Below, piece by piece: positions 34,925-45,197 of a stretch of 64,000 nt of DNA. The translations under genes and the position numbers were made by a program. A model generated the notes under the pieces. That model had not been told where the DNA came from. It saw nothing but the letters and a program-made list of their open reading frames with translations, and made no database searches. Source of the DNA: Demequina lignilytica (GTDB taxonomy: Bacteria; Actinomycetota; Actinomycetes; Actinomycetales; Demequinaceae); contig NZ_JAUHPX010000001.1 in the NCBI RefSeq assembly GCF_030418305.1, positions 248,001-312,000 on the forward strand, in the 5' to 3' direction. Position 1 is the first letter of the stretch. The number at the start of each line of letters is the position of its first letter.

Positions 34925-37863
34925 CCATGAACGCGATCGCGCCCGCCGGCCGGATGGTGGGGCGCCGTCAGCAGGCGGACACCATCCGCGCCGCCGTGCG
35001 CGACGGCGCCGAGGGCCGGCCGCGCGTGCTCGTGGTGCGCGGCGAGGCGGGCATCGGCAAGTCCCGGCTGATCACGGAGATGCTCGCCGAGGCGGCCGCG
35101 GACGAGGCCGGCGTGCCGCGCGCGATCGCCGTGGGCCACTGCGTCGACATGGGGCCGATCGCGGCACCGTTCACGCCGTTCCGGCACGCGTTGCGCGCGC
35201 TGATGGACGCGGTGGGAGTCGACGCGTTCCGGGCCGCCGCCGGCGGCACCGCCACGCTCGTGCCGATCGGCTCGCTGCTGCCCGAGCTCGCGCCGGACGA
35301 GCCCGAGCGCTCGCGGGCCACCGCCGAGGTCGCGGAGGCGATCGAGGTGCTGGTCGAGAACCTCACCGCAGACGTCCACGCGATCGTGGTGCTGGAGGAC
35401 CTCCACTGGGCGGACCCCGCGTCCCTCGCGCTCGTGGCCACCTTGGCGGCGACGCTGCGCGCGACGCACCTCACGCTGGTCCTGACGTACCGCTCGGACG
35501 ACGTGGGCCGAGGCCACCCGCTGCGCGCGGTCCTCGCCGAGCTCGAACGCAACCGGGCGGTCGCGACCGTCGACGTCGCACCGTTGTCCGCCGAGGAGAT
35601 CGAGGACCAGGCGCACCAGATCATGGGGCGGCCTCCCACCGCTCGCGAGCTCGCCGAGCTGGTGGCGCGCACGGATGGGGTGCCGTTCTTCGTCGAGGAG
35701 CTGCTGGACCTCCCTCCGGGGCCGCTGCCCGACTCGCTGCGCGACGTGGTGCTCGCGCGCTACGACCGCCTGGCGACGGGAGCGCGCTCGGTGGCGAAGC
35801 TGGCGGCCGTGGCGGGGATGCGGGTCGACGACGAGACCCTCGGACTCGTCTGGCAGGGCGACCCGGAAGGGCTGGTCGACGGTCTGCAGGCGTGCGTCGC
35901 CGCCCATCTGCTCGTGGTCGACGGCGCCGGCTACACGTTCCGTCACGCACTCGTGCACGAGGCCGTCTACCAGGGGCTGCTGCCCTCGGAGCGGGCTCGT
36001 CACCACGCCGCGATCGCGGAGGCCCTCGAGGCACGCGCCGCGCGCGGCGAGCGCGAGCTCGCGGCCGGCATCGCCGCGCACTGGTTCGGCGCGCGGGACG
36101 CAGCACGGGCCTTCGACGCGACGGTGGCCGCCCTCGCCGAGGCACGCGACACCCATGCGTTCGAGACGTGCGCCCAGCTGGGCGAGCGGGTGCTCGAACT
36201 GTGGCGCGCCGTGGAGGATCCGGCGGGCCGGGCCGGCCGCAGCCGTGCGGCGCTCGCCGCGGACATCGCGCGCGACTACTTCGCCGCCGGCCGCAAGCGC
36301 GACGCACTGACGGTCGTCGACGACGCGCTGGACGCCTGCACCGAGGCGACGGCGTTCGAGCGCGCCGCGCTGCACCAGGTCGCCACGCGGGTGTCGTGCG
36401 AGGCGGACGGCTGCGGGTGCGGGGTCGACCACCTCGCGCAGCTGGAGAAGATCGTCAAGGACTCGGCCGACCCGGAGCTCGCTCCGCTGCGCGCGAACGC
36501 GCTCGCGATGCGCGCGGTCCACCGCGAGCGCGCCGAGGACGGCCTCGGCCTGTCCGACGAGGCGCTCGCGATCGCGGAGGCGGTGGGCGACCGTCACACG
36601 CTGGGGCCGGTCCTGCGCCTGCGGGGCATCGTCCTCCAGACGCTCGGCAGGAACGACGAGGTGATGGCGACCCTCGCGCGCGCGACCGAGGTCGACGGCC
36701 CCGACTCCGAGACGGGACTCATCGCGAGGAACAACCGCGTGGACCAGCTGATGGTCATGGGCCGGTACGCCGAGGCCGTCGACGCGGGGCTGCGCGCCAT
36801 CGAGCAGGCGATCGCCGCCGGCCGCGAGCGCTCCTGCGGCGGCTACATCCACGCGAACGTCGCGGAGGCGCTCGCGGCCCGCGGACGCGTCGACGAGGCC
36901 TTCACGCACGCGCACCGCGCGAGCGTGCTGTGGCGGGGCGAGTCGGGGCGCTGGCTGTCGATCGCACAGCGCGCCGAGGCCGGGGCGCTCCTGTGGGACG
37001 GCGACACCGAGCGCTTCCTCGCGATCGCCGCCGAGCTGCGGCCGGTGGTGCAGGCGATCGAGGACGACGTCGAGGAGACCGCGAACTGGGCGCGGCTGGG
37101 CATCGACGCCGCCGTGTCCCACGCGCTCACCACCGGCGGCGTCGAGCGGCGGCGCGCCGTGACGCAGGCGCTCGAGACCGCGCGAGTGCTCGCGAACCCG
37201 GATCTGCCCGAGCACGCCGTCGTGGTGCGGGACCTCCTGGTGTCCGGTGGCCGCGTCCTGGCGCTCGCCGCGGAATGGGGCATCGAGGCCGACCCTGCTC
37301 TCGAGGCGGGCCTGCGCGCCACGGTCGACAGGTTCCCCGCGGACCGCTGGACGCGGCCGATGCACGCGACGATGCGCGCGTACCTCGCCGATCTCGCGGG
37401 TGACGGCGACCGGCTCTCGCGGTGGACCGCGGTGCGGGACGCGACGGCGGTGGAGGGCGGGCGGGTCGCGCTCGCGCTCACCGCGCGCTACGAGCACGCA
37501 CGAGCCTTGCTGGACGCGGGCGCACGCGCGGAGGCGATCGCCTCGCTCACCGCGCTCGTCGACGACGCCGAGGAGCAGCACACCCGGCTCGTCGCCGGAT
37601 GGGCGCGCTCCACGCTGGCGCGGCTCGGCGCGGGCGGACACGGATCCGACGACGATGCCGGCGTCGGGCTCACCCCGCGCGAGCGGGAGGTCCTCGAGCT
37701 CATCGCCGAGGGCCTCACCAACGTGCAGATCGGCCAGCGCCTGTTCATCTCGCCCAAGACGGCGAGCGTGCACGTCTCGTCGATCCTCGCCAAGCTCGGT
37801 GCGGCGAATCGCGCGGAGGCGGCGGCCTGGTTCGCCGCGGAGGGGACCCGGTCACGAGCGTGA
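34921..37863 (+). CDS. LAL-type transcriptional regulator 2
   Basis: The 980-residue paralogue of regulator 1 has Walker A GEAGIGKS at residues 41-48, Walker B AIVVLEDLHWADP near 155-167, a long TPR-like middle region and a C-terminal LuxR helix-turn-helix (LTPREREVLELIAEGLTN, ISPKTASVHVSSILAKLG). A Cys-rich patch CEADGCGCG sits near residue 496, absent from the two paralogues. The ATG at 34921 overlaps the stop of small protein B; a second ATG two codons later is less well placed. The distance from start to the RMVGR motif is the same within two residues in all three regulators, which supports this start. Confidence 0.9.
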   Translation: MTMNAIAPAGRMVGRRQQADTIRAAVRDGAEGRPRVLVVRGEAGIGKSRLITEMLAEAAADEAGVPRAIAVGHCVDMGPIAAPFTPFRHALRALMDAVGVDAFRAAAGGTATLVPIGSLLPELAPDEPERSRATAEVAEAIEVLVENLTADVHAIVVLEDLHWADPASLALVATLAATLRATHLTLVLTYRSDDVGRGHPLRAVLAELERNRAVATVDVAPLSAEEIEDQAHQIMGRPPTARELAELVARTDGVPFFVEELLDLPPGPLPDSLRDVVLARYDRLATGARSVAKLAAVAGMRVDDETLGLVWQGDPEGLVDGLQACVAAHLLVVDGAGYTFRHALVHEAVYQGLLPSERARHHAAIAEALEARAARGERELAAGIAAHWFGARDAARAFDATVAALAEARDTHAFETCAQLGERVLELWRAVEDPAGRAGRSRAALAADIARDYFAAGRKRDALTVVDDALDACTEATAFERAALHQVATRVSCEADGCGCGVDHLAQLEKIVKDSADPELAPLRANALAMRAVHRERAEDGLGLSDEALAIAEAVGDRHTLGPVLRLRGIVLQTLGRNDEVMATLARATEVDGPDSETGLIARNNRVDQLMVMGRYAEAVDAGLRAIEQAIAAGRERSCGGYIHANVAEALAARGRVDEAFTHAHRASVLWRGESGRWLSIAQRAEAGALLWDGDTERFLAIAAELRPVVQAIEDDVEETANWARLGIDAAVSHALTTGGVERRRAVTQALETARVLANPDLPEHAVVVRDLLVSGGRVLALAAEWGIEADPALEAGLRATVDRFPADRWTRPMHATMRAYLADLAGDGDRLSRWTAVRDATAVEGGRVALALTARYEHARALLDAGARAEAIASLTALVDDAEEQHTRLVAGWARSTLARLGAGGHGSDDDAGVGLTPREREVLELIAEGLTNVQIGQRLFISPKTASVHVSSILAKLGAANRAEAAAWFAAEGTRSRA

Positions 37864-37915
37864 GCGCCCGGCCTCCCCTCGCGCGCAGGGGTCGATCACC
37901 GTTGAGGCGCCCGCT

Positions 37916-37984
37916 CCGCGCGCGAGGGCGAGGTGCTCGCCCTGCTGGCGGCCGGCCTGGACCGGACGCCCGCCTCGGCCTGAA
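37916..37984 (+). pseudogene. Relic of the LAL regulator 1 C terminus with the helix-turn-helix core deleted
   Basis: This stretch equals 34315-34358 joined to 34485-34509 of regulator 1 with 68 of 69 bases identical. The missing 126 bases (42 codons) lie between two GCCGGCyTG repeats, so a repeat-mediated in-frame deletion explains it. It would read AREGEVLALLAAGLDRTPASA and stop, without the DNA-recognition helix. It sits between regulators 2 and 3, detached from any gene body. Confidence 0.75.
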
Positions 37985-37999
37985 CCTCGGCCGGCAAGC

Positions 38000-38055
38000 C
38001 ATCTAGCAGGACTGATCGCCAGCGACCCCTCGACTGCAACGCTCGAGTGCGGCAC
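38000..38055 (+). pseudogene. Possible relic of a small-protein gene before LAL regulator 3
   Basis: ATCGCCAGCGACC (38015-38027) matches codons 5-9 of small protein B (34676-34688) at 12 of 13 bases. CATC and GCA precede it as around the start codon of that gene, and CTCGAG follows at a similar offset. The reading GLIASD resembles QLIAND. The start codon and most of the gene are gone. The order tail relic, small-protein relic, regulator repeats that of the intact modules. Confidence 0.4.
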
Positions 38056-38064
38056 CATGGGGAG

Positions 38065-40980
38065 ATGGCCGTCGCCCCGTTGGCCGCCAGAATGGTGGGC
38101 CGCGACACCGAGCTGGCCGCGCTCCTGGACCTGTGCGCCGCCGGGCGCGCAGGCGAGCCTCGAACCGCTCTCATCCGTGGCGAGGCCGGGATCGGCAAGA
38201 CGCGGCTCCTGCGGGAGTGCCTCGAGCGCGCGGCTCGCGGCTACGAAGTCGAGCCGGTCGTCGCGACGAGCCATTGCATCGACCTCGGGCCCGTCGGCGC
38301 TCCACTCACGCCCATCCGCAGGCTGCTGCGGGACTGCTGCGCGCGGGTCGGGGCTGACGCGATCGAGGCGGCATCGGGGACGCCTGCGATCATCGCGGCC
38401 CTCGCGACGCTGGTGCCGGAGCTCGCCAGCGGGCCGTCGGCGCCGCTGACAGGAGGCGCCGACTACATCCCCGAGGCGATCGAGACCCTGGTCGAGGGCC
38501 TGTCACGTGACCGACACCTGATCCTCGCCGTCGAGGACATCCATTGGGCGGATGCGGCCACCCTGGCGGTGCTGCGCGTGCTGGCGACCACCCCGCGTGC
38601 GACGCATCTGACGCTGCTGCTGACCTACCGTACCGACGACGTCGACCGCGGCCCGGACATGGCCGCATGGCTTGCCGAGATGCAGCGCGCCAGGACGGTC
38701 ACCACGATCGATATCAGCCGTCTCCGTGCCGAGCAGGTGGCGGCGCACGCCGGCCAGATCCTCGACCGGGAGCCGACCTCGACCGAGGTCGCCACCCTCA
38801 TGGAGCGCAGCGAGGGCGTCCCGTTCTTCGTCGAGGAGCTGCTCGGCCTTCCGGAGCACGCGCTGCCCTCGTCGTTGCGCGAGGTGGTGCTCGCCCGTGT
38901 GGGGCGGCTCGAGGACCCCGGTCGCGCGGTGGTCCGCGTGGCGGCGGTCGCCGGCGCACGGCTCGAGCACGACGATCTCGCCTCAGCGTGGCCGGGCGAG
39001 GTGCCGGAGCTGACCGCGGGGCTTCACGCGGCGATCGCCGCCGGCATCCTCGGCGCCGAGGGCGACGGCTACGTCTTCCGCCACGCGCTGATCCGGGAGG
39101 CGGTGTACGAGCAGCTCCTGCCCCACGAGCGCAAGGACCTGCATCGCGCGTATGCGTCGGACCTCCAGAGGCGTCTGGACGGCGGCGATGCGGGCGCCGC
39201 AGCGCCCGCGGCCGCGCACTGGCGTGCCGCCGACGATCCCGACGCGGCGTTCGCGGCGACCGTCGCCGCGGTCGCCCATGCGCGGGCGACGCTCGCCGTC
39301 GACATCGCCGCACGGCTGGGCGAGCAGCTGGTCGGTCTGTGGGGCCGGGTGCCGCGTGCCGCGGAGGTCGCGGGGGCGGATCTCGCGCACGTCCGGCGGG
39401 CGATCGCACAGGACTACCTCGATGCGCACGAGGTGCGCGCGTGCCTGCGCGTGATCGACGACGCGCTCGCGGCGGCGCCCGTCTCCGATGCCGAGACGCG
39501 GGTGCCCCTGATCCTCATGGAGATCCGGGTCGCCCGGGAGACGGAGCGCCGTCTCGACAGGGCCGCACGGCTCGACGAGCTCGACTCCCTCATCAGCGGT
39601 CGCAACGACGCCGAGGCCGAGCTCTGGCGCGCCCAGTCGGTGACCTGGCGCGCGTCATGCTCGCGCGGAGCCGAGAGCGACGCGCTCCACGACCGAGCCG
39701 TCGCCCTCGCCTCGGCGACCGGCGACGCGCGCGTGCTCGCCTTCGCGAAGCTCATGCGCGCGAAGAACTGCTGGTCGACGGGTCACCTCGAGAGGGCTCA
39801 CGCGGACCTGGCCGAGGTGCTGGAGCTGTGCCCAGAGCCCGATGACACCCGGCTGCTGGCCGTCAACAACATCGTCTGCAACCACCTGCAGGCGGGACGG
39901 TTCGGTGCAGCCGTCGATCTCGGACTCGCGACCGTGGCTCTGGTGACGGAGGCCGGTCGCGAGCGGGCCGGGGCGCACATCCTCTCGAACACGGCCGAGG
40001 GGATCATCGCCTCGGGCCGTCTCGAGGAGGGCATCGCGGCGGCGCGCCGCTCCGTCAGCCTCTCCCGCGGCGACTCCGTGCAGATCGTCCTCAACGCGAA
40101 GCAGATCGAGGGGCTCGGCCTGGCGTGGGACGGGCGCCTCGAGGAGTACGACCGCCTGATCGCGCTCGAGACGTCGGTCGCGCAGGACACGCAGCTGGAC
40201 CTGCAGTGGATCGGGGTGTGGCACCAGCTCCGCGTCGACGCGGCCGTGGTCCGGGCGATGGCGTCTGCGCCCGCGGCCCGCGCCGCCCTCCTCAGCCAAG
40301 CGATGTCGCTGGTCGATCCGCTCGGCACCGCCGAGGCCGAGCACGCGCCGGGCGATCTGGACGTGCTGGTGGTCTCCGCGGCGGCGCTGATGGGCGCTGC
40401 CGCGCGCGTGGGCGTCGAGGTGCCCGCGGACCGTGTGGCGACCATCCGGAGCATCGCCACGCAGCTGGGCCGCCATCCGTGGTTCCGGTCGTCGTTGGTC
40501 CTCACGGAAGCCCACCTCGGCGACGCGACGCGATCCCCGGATCGCGTCGAGAGGTGGCGGCTCGCGGTCGCCGAATGCGCGCGAGGCCGGGTGCCGCGCC
40601 GCCACGTGCACCACTCGCGCTACCTGCTGGCGGACGCATTGCTCGACCACGGCTCACGGGACGAGGCGGTGGACCTGCTGAGCGCCGTCGCGGCGGAGGC
40701 GCCCCCCGACGGCGTCGGGGCCGTCGGGGCGTGGGCGACGGAGCTGCTGACGCGCCTGGGCCGATCCGGGCCGGACCTCCAGGTCGACGGACCGCTCACG
40801 GAACGTGAGACCCAGGTGCTCGACCTGGTCGCGGAGGGCCTCTCCAACGGGGAGATCGGCGAGCGGCTGTTCATCTCGCGGAAGACCGTCAGCGTCCACG
40901 TCTCGTCGATCCTCGCCAAGCTCGGCGTCGCCAACCGCACCGAGGCCGCCGCCTATCACCACGCCTCCGGACGCGGCTGA
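38065..40980 (+). CDS. LAL-type transcriptional regulator 3
   Basis: The 971-residue third paralogue has Walker A GEAGIGKT at residues 39-46, Walker B LILAVEDIHWADA near 151-163, a TPR-like central region and a terminal LuxR domain (LTERETQVLDLVAEGLSN, ISRKTVSVHVSSILAKLG). ATG at 38065 places RMVGR nine residues in, as in regulator 1; a GTG at 38047 is an alternative start. It lacks an intact small protein and upstream element, showing relics of both a regulator tail and perhaps a small protein instead. A perfect hairpin spanning its stop codon ends the array, facing sigA. Confidence 0.9.
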   Translation: MAVAPLAARMVGRDTELAALLDLCAAGRAGEPRTALIRGEAGIGKTRLLRECLERAARGYEVEPVVATSHCIDLGPVGAPLTPIRRLLRDCCARVGADAIEAASGTPAIIAALATLVPELASGPSAPLTGGADYIPEAIETLVEGLSRDRHLILAVEDIHWADAATLAVLRVLATTPRATHLTLLLTYRTDDVDRGPDMAAWLAEMQRARTVTTIDISRLRAEQVAAHAGQILDREPTSTEVATLMERSEGVPFFVEELLGLPEHALPSSLREVVLARVGRLEDPGRAVVRVAAVAGARLEHDDLASAWPGEVPELTAGLHAAIAAGILGAEGDGYVFRHALIREAVYEQLLPHERKDLHRAYASDLQRRLDGGDAGAAAPAAAHWRAADDPDAAFAATVAAVAHARATLAVDIAARLGEQLVGLWGRVPRAAEVAGADLAHVRRAIAQDYLDAHEVRACLRVIDDALAAAPVSDAETRVPLILMEIRVARETERRLDRAARLDELDSLISGRNDAEAELWRAQSVTWRASCSRGAESDALHDRAVALASATGDARVLAFAKLMRAKNCWSTGHLERAHADLAEVLELCPEPDDTRLLAVNNIVCNHLQAGRFGAAVDLGLATVALVTEAGRERAGAHILSNTAEGIIASGRLEEGIAAARRSVSLSRGDSVQIVLNAKQIEGLGLAWDGRLEEYDRLIALETSVAQDTQLDLQWIGVWHQLRVDAAVVRAMASAPAARAALLSQAMSLVDPLGTAEAEHAPGDLDVLVVSAAALMGAAARVGVEVPADRVATIRSIATQLGRHPWFRSSLVLTEAHLGDATRSPDRVERWRLAVAECARGRVPRRHVHHSRYLLADALLDHGSRDEAVDLLSAVAAEAPPDGVGAVGAWATELLTRLGRSGPDLQVDGPLTERETQVLDLVAEGLSNGEIGERLFISRKTVSVHVSSILAKLGVANRTEAAAYHHASGRG

Positions 40981-41013
40981 GGCGCCCTCCCCGGAGCGGG
41001 CGAGGGCGCCTCA
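40978..41013. terminator. Bidirectional hairpin between LAL regulator 3 and sigA
   Basis: Perfect 12-base arms TGAGGCGCCCTC (40978-40989) and GAGGGCGCCTCA (41002-41013) flank a 12-base loop. The left arm includes the stop codon of regulator 3. The sigA stop lies 19 bases beyond. Confidence 0.7.
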
Positions 41014-41031
41014 GCGCGTCGTGAGCGGGTG

Positions 41032-42501
<1,470 letters not shown>

Positions 42502-42570
42502 GACTACCCTCTCGACCTGTCACGGAGTGGATGGTGAGGCTGCGCTGTTCGCCTCGCGCAAATCCATTAG

Positions 42571-42576
42571 ATTGTA
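42571..42576 (-). promoter_or_regulatory. sigA -10 box
   Basis: TACAAT on the minus strand is a near-consensus -10 box. It would give a leader of about 60 bases ending in GAGAGGG and the GTG start. No good -35 was found. Confidence 0.6.
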
Positions 42577-42626
42577 ACGCCCGATCGACCCGCGGTGTTC
42601 CTCGACACGTCGGCGGATCGCTCCCG

Positions 42627-43625
42627 TCAGCGCTCCCCCGAGGTCTCCACGAGGGCGCGGACCAGGCCCGCGAGGCGGTAGCCGGGCTGGAGCTCGAGCG
42701 CGACCTCCGACCAGGCGACGGCGCCGTCGCGATCGGACGTCCACCATGCCAGGACCGCGAGCATCGCGGCGGCCGGAGCGGCGCGCTCGCCCGCGAGGTG
42801 GTCCAGGATCCCCGCGAGGAGCTCGCGTGCACGCGCCGACCGGACGGGGTCCGGGGCGCTGCGCGGGGTCAGGCCGGCGCCGAGCACCGCCGCGACCGCC
42901 TCACCGTCACGGCCGTCGCGCGCCTCCGCCACCGCCGCGTCCGCGCCGGGCACCAGGGCGATCAGCGCGGCGTCGCGCACCCGCACGTCCGCGAGACCTG
43001 CGGCGATCCGGCCCAGCAGAGCCGCGTTCCAGCCGTCGGACCCGAGCGCGACGAGCCAGGTCTCGACCGAGCGGACGCGCCACCCCGCGGGTCCGAGCGC
43101 CGACGCGCGCGCCTCCCACCGCCGCGCGGCGCGGACGCTCTTGCGCCGCTCCTCCGCGGGCGCCGACCGCAGGTCCCGGGCCCACGCCCGCCTCCACCGC
43201 CCGTCGAGGCCGGGGTCCGGTCGGGCGGCGGGCACGGCGCGTCCACCCGGAGGACAGCAGCGGGGATCGGTGCAGTCGGGGCAGAAGTAGCGACCCGCCG
43301 TGACCCGCCAGCTGCCGACCTCTCCGACGGTGTCCGCAAGCGCGTCGGCGACCCGGTCCAGCGCGTCGCAGCGGCGGTCGGCCGGCTCGTCGGTGAACCC
43401 GAGGACCAGCGCGCGAGCCGCGCCGTCACGCGCCGCCTGCGCGGCGACCTGCAGGGCGAGGTCGGGGCCGTCGTCGGCGAGCAGGTCGCGACGATCGACC
43501 CTGAGCGCCGCGAGCACGGCGCCGGCATCGCCGAGCAGCACCGTCACGACGCTGTCGGCGGGCTCGAATCCGAGCATGCGAGGGACGAGCGCGACCAGCT
43601 CGCCGGGTCCGGTGATCACTGTCAT
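42627..43625 (-). CDS. DUF4192 family protein
   Basis: The 332-residue soluble protein opens with the DUF4192 signature (GPGELVALVPRMLGFEPADSV) and contains the family cysteine cluster YFCPDCTDPRCCPPGG near residue 117. The family is actinobacterial and usually lies near sigA; its function is unknown. The four cysteines may bind metal. ATG at 43625 is the first codon compatible with the family N terminus. It is divergent from the prenyl synthase gene, with 108 bases between. Confidence 0.85.
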   Translation of the reverse strand: MTVITGPGELVALVPRMLGFEPADSVVTVLLGDAGAVLAALRVDRRDLLADDGPDLALQVAAQAARDGAARALVLGFTDEPADRRCDALDRVADALADTVGEVGSWRVTAGRYFCPDCTDPRCCPPGGRAVPAARPDPGLDGRWRRAWARDLRSAPAEERRKSVRAARRWEARASALGPAGWRVRSVETWLVALGSDGWNAALLGRIAAGLADVRVRDAALIALVPGADAAVAEARDGRDGEAVAAVLGAGLTPRSAPDPVRSARARELLAGILDHLAGERAAPAAAMLAVLAWWTSDRDGAVAWSEVALELQPGYRLAGLVRALVETSGER

Positions 43626-43720
43626 GCCGCCAGGCTCGTGCCCGTGGCGGGAGGACTCGCCGCGAGGCGGGGGCGCAGAGGAGTCAGGCGTCGTCGTCCC
43701 GACCTGGGGACATCCGCCCG

Positions 43721-43726
43721 TACGCT
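43721..43726 (+). promoter_or_regulatory. Leaderless promoter of the prenyl synthase gene
   Basis: TACGCT is followed by 7 bases and the ATG at 43734. The Rv2175c-like gene at 45137 uses the same TACGCT box at the same distance. Confidence 0.65.
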
Positions 43727-43733
43727 GATCGCC

Positions 43734-44774
43734 ATGGACGATCCCCGCGCAGCGATCGACGTACGTGTCCACCGCATCCTCGGCTGGCTCCGCGACGTCG
43801 CCGGCCCGACCGGAGTCGCCGCGGACGAGATCCATGCGCGCCTGGTCCAGGCCTCGGAGGGCGGCAAGGCGTTCCGGGGCCGCCTCGTGATCGCGGCGGC
43901 GGAGGCGTGCGGCGGCGCGTCCGAGGCCGACGTGGTCGGCGTCGCCGCGGCGCTCGAGCTCTTCCAGACCGCCGCGCTCATCCACGACGACGTCCTCGAC
44001 GGCTCCGACATGAGGCGGGGCCGCCCCGCCACGCACCGTGCCTTCGAGGCCTCGCATCGGGCGCGCGGCGGCCTCGGCGAGCCCGCGGCGTACGGCACGG
44101 CGGGTGCGATCCTCGCGGGCGACATCGCGCTGGTCGCGGCGCTCCATGCGGCGGCCGAGGTCTCCTACGCCGCCGACCCGCGGATCGAGCCGTTGTTCGC
44201 GGAGATGGCCGTGCTGGTCACGGCAGGCCAGCACCTCGACATGCACGAGGCGACGGTGCCGCTCGACGCCGAGCGGCTACCCGAGGCCGTGCAGACGGTG
44301 ATGCGGTCGAAGACCGCCTCCTACACGGCGGAGATGCCGCTCGCGCTCGGCGCCGCGCTGGCCGGGGCGGACGATGCGGTGGTCGCGGCGGTGCGAGACG
44401 CCGGCGTCCCCCTGGGCATCGCGTTCCAGCTCCGTGACGACGTCCTCGGTGTGCTGGGCGCCAGCGACGTGACGGGCAAGCCGGTCGGCGACGACCTCCG
44501 TGAGGGCAAGCGCACGCTCCTCATCGCGCATGTGCTGGCGCACGGGACGGCAGCCCAGCGCGCCGACGTTCTCGCGGTCCTGGGTGACCCCCAGGCGGGC
44601 GCGCCCGACATCGACGCCGCGATCGCGGCCCTTCGCGCATCCGGCGCCGTGCACGCGGTCGAGCAGGCGATCGCAGCCGCCGCGGGGCACGCCCGCGCCG
44701 CGCTACACGCCGCCCTGCCGGATCCGACGCCGGTGCTCGCGCTGGTCGATGCCGCGATCGACCGCGCGTCCTGA
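43734..44774 (+). CDS. Polyprenyl (geranylgeranyl/farnesyl-type) diphosphate synthase
   Basis: The 346-residue enzyme joins isopentenyl diphosphate to allylic diphosphates. The first aspartate-rich motif is HDDVLDGSDMRRG near residue 83, and the second is QLRDDVLGVLG near 232. The lysine pair DLREGKRTLL completes the site. Chain length cannot be fixed from sequence; position corresponds to IdsA2 (Rv2173), a geranylgeranyl-type enzyme. It uses precursors that start with the dxs product. The mRNA appears leaderless. Confidence 0.9.
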   Translation: MDDPRAAIDVRVHRILGWLRDVAGPTGVAADEIHARLVQASEGGKAFRGRLVIAAAEACGGASEADVVGVAAALELFQTAALIHDDVLDGSDMRRGRPATHRAFEASHRARGGLGEPAAYGTAGAILAGDIALVAALHAAAEVSYAADPRIEPLFAEMAVLVTAGQHLDMHEATVPLDAERLPEAVQTVMRSKTASYTAEMPLALGAALAGADDAVVAAVRDAGVPLGIAFQLRDDVLGVLGASDVTGKPVGDDLREGKRTLLIAHVLAHGTAAQRADVLAVLGDPQAGAPDIDAAIAALRASGAVHAVEQAIAAAAGHARAALHAALPDPTPVLALVDAAIDRAS

Positions 44775-44786
44775 CCTCGGCCGCTC

Positions 44787-45137
44787 CTAGAGGAGCGACT
44801 GGGCGATGCGCCGCACGTGGGCGCGTCGTCCCTCGCGCAGCGCCGCCAACGGGGTCATGCCGAGCTCGGCCTCCTCGTGCAGCAGCCAGTCGGCGCTCTC
44901 CGCATCGTCGAATCCCGCGTCCCGCAGGAGGGTGAGCGTGCCGCGCAGGGTCGCCAGGACCTCGGGACCATCCTCTCCGTCCACGATCACCCCCGCCGGG
45001 AGCTGCATCACCTGACGTTCGCCGCGACGGACCGCCAGGACGTGGCCCTCGCGGATCAGCTCGCGCACCTGCGACGGCGTGATGCCGAGCACCTCGGCGA
45101 AGTCGGGGACGGTGAGCCAGTCGGTGTCATCGGTCAT
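44787..45137 (-). CDS. Rv2175c-like DNA-binding protein
   Basis: The 116-residue protein matches Rv2175c of M. tuberculosis, a winged helix DNA-binding protein phosphorylated by PknL. The MerR-like segment FAEVLGITPSQVRELIREGHVLAVRRG occupies residues 11-37, and the C-terminal half has LLRDAGFDDAESADWLL. Rv2175c is phosphorylated on an N-terminal threonine; here Thr2 and Thr5 are candidates. ATG at 45137 lies 7 bases after TACGCT. A PknL-like kinase gene lies 1.3 kb away, with a LysM gene between. Confidence 0.85.
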   Translation of the reverse strand: MTDDTDWLTVPDFAEVLGITPSQVRELIREGHVLAVRRGERQVMQLPAGVIVDGEDGPEVLATLRGTLTLLRDAGFDDAESADWLLHEEAELGMTPLAALREGRRAHVRRIAQSLL

Positions 45138-45144
45138 GGCGTCC

Positions 45145-45150
45145 AGCGTA
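45145..45150 (-). promoter_or_regulatory. Leaderless promoter of the Rv2175c-like gene
   Basis: TACGCT on the minus strand is followed by 7 bases and the ATG at 45137. Confidence 0.65.
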
Positions 45151-45197
45151 CCGACGTGGGCTCTGACGGGTTGCGGGATGGGCCGACCTGGCATAAC

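Noticed and set aside
34690-37773. A 1027-codon open frame antisense to LAL regulator 2
   Set aside because: High GC content removes stop codons in the complementary phase. The translation has no family motifs, and the plus-strand gene has clear Walker and LuxR motifs.
28318-41031. Prophage or integrative element
   Set aside because: No integrase, transposase, phage gene, tRNA border or flanking repeat was found.
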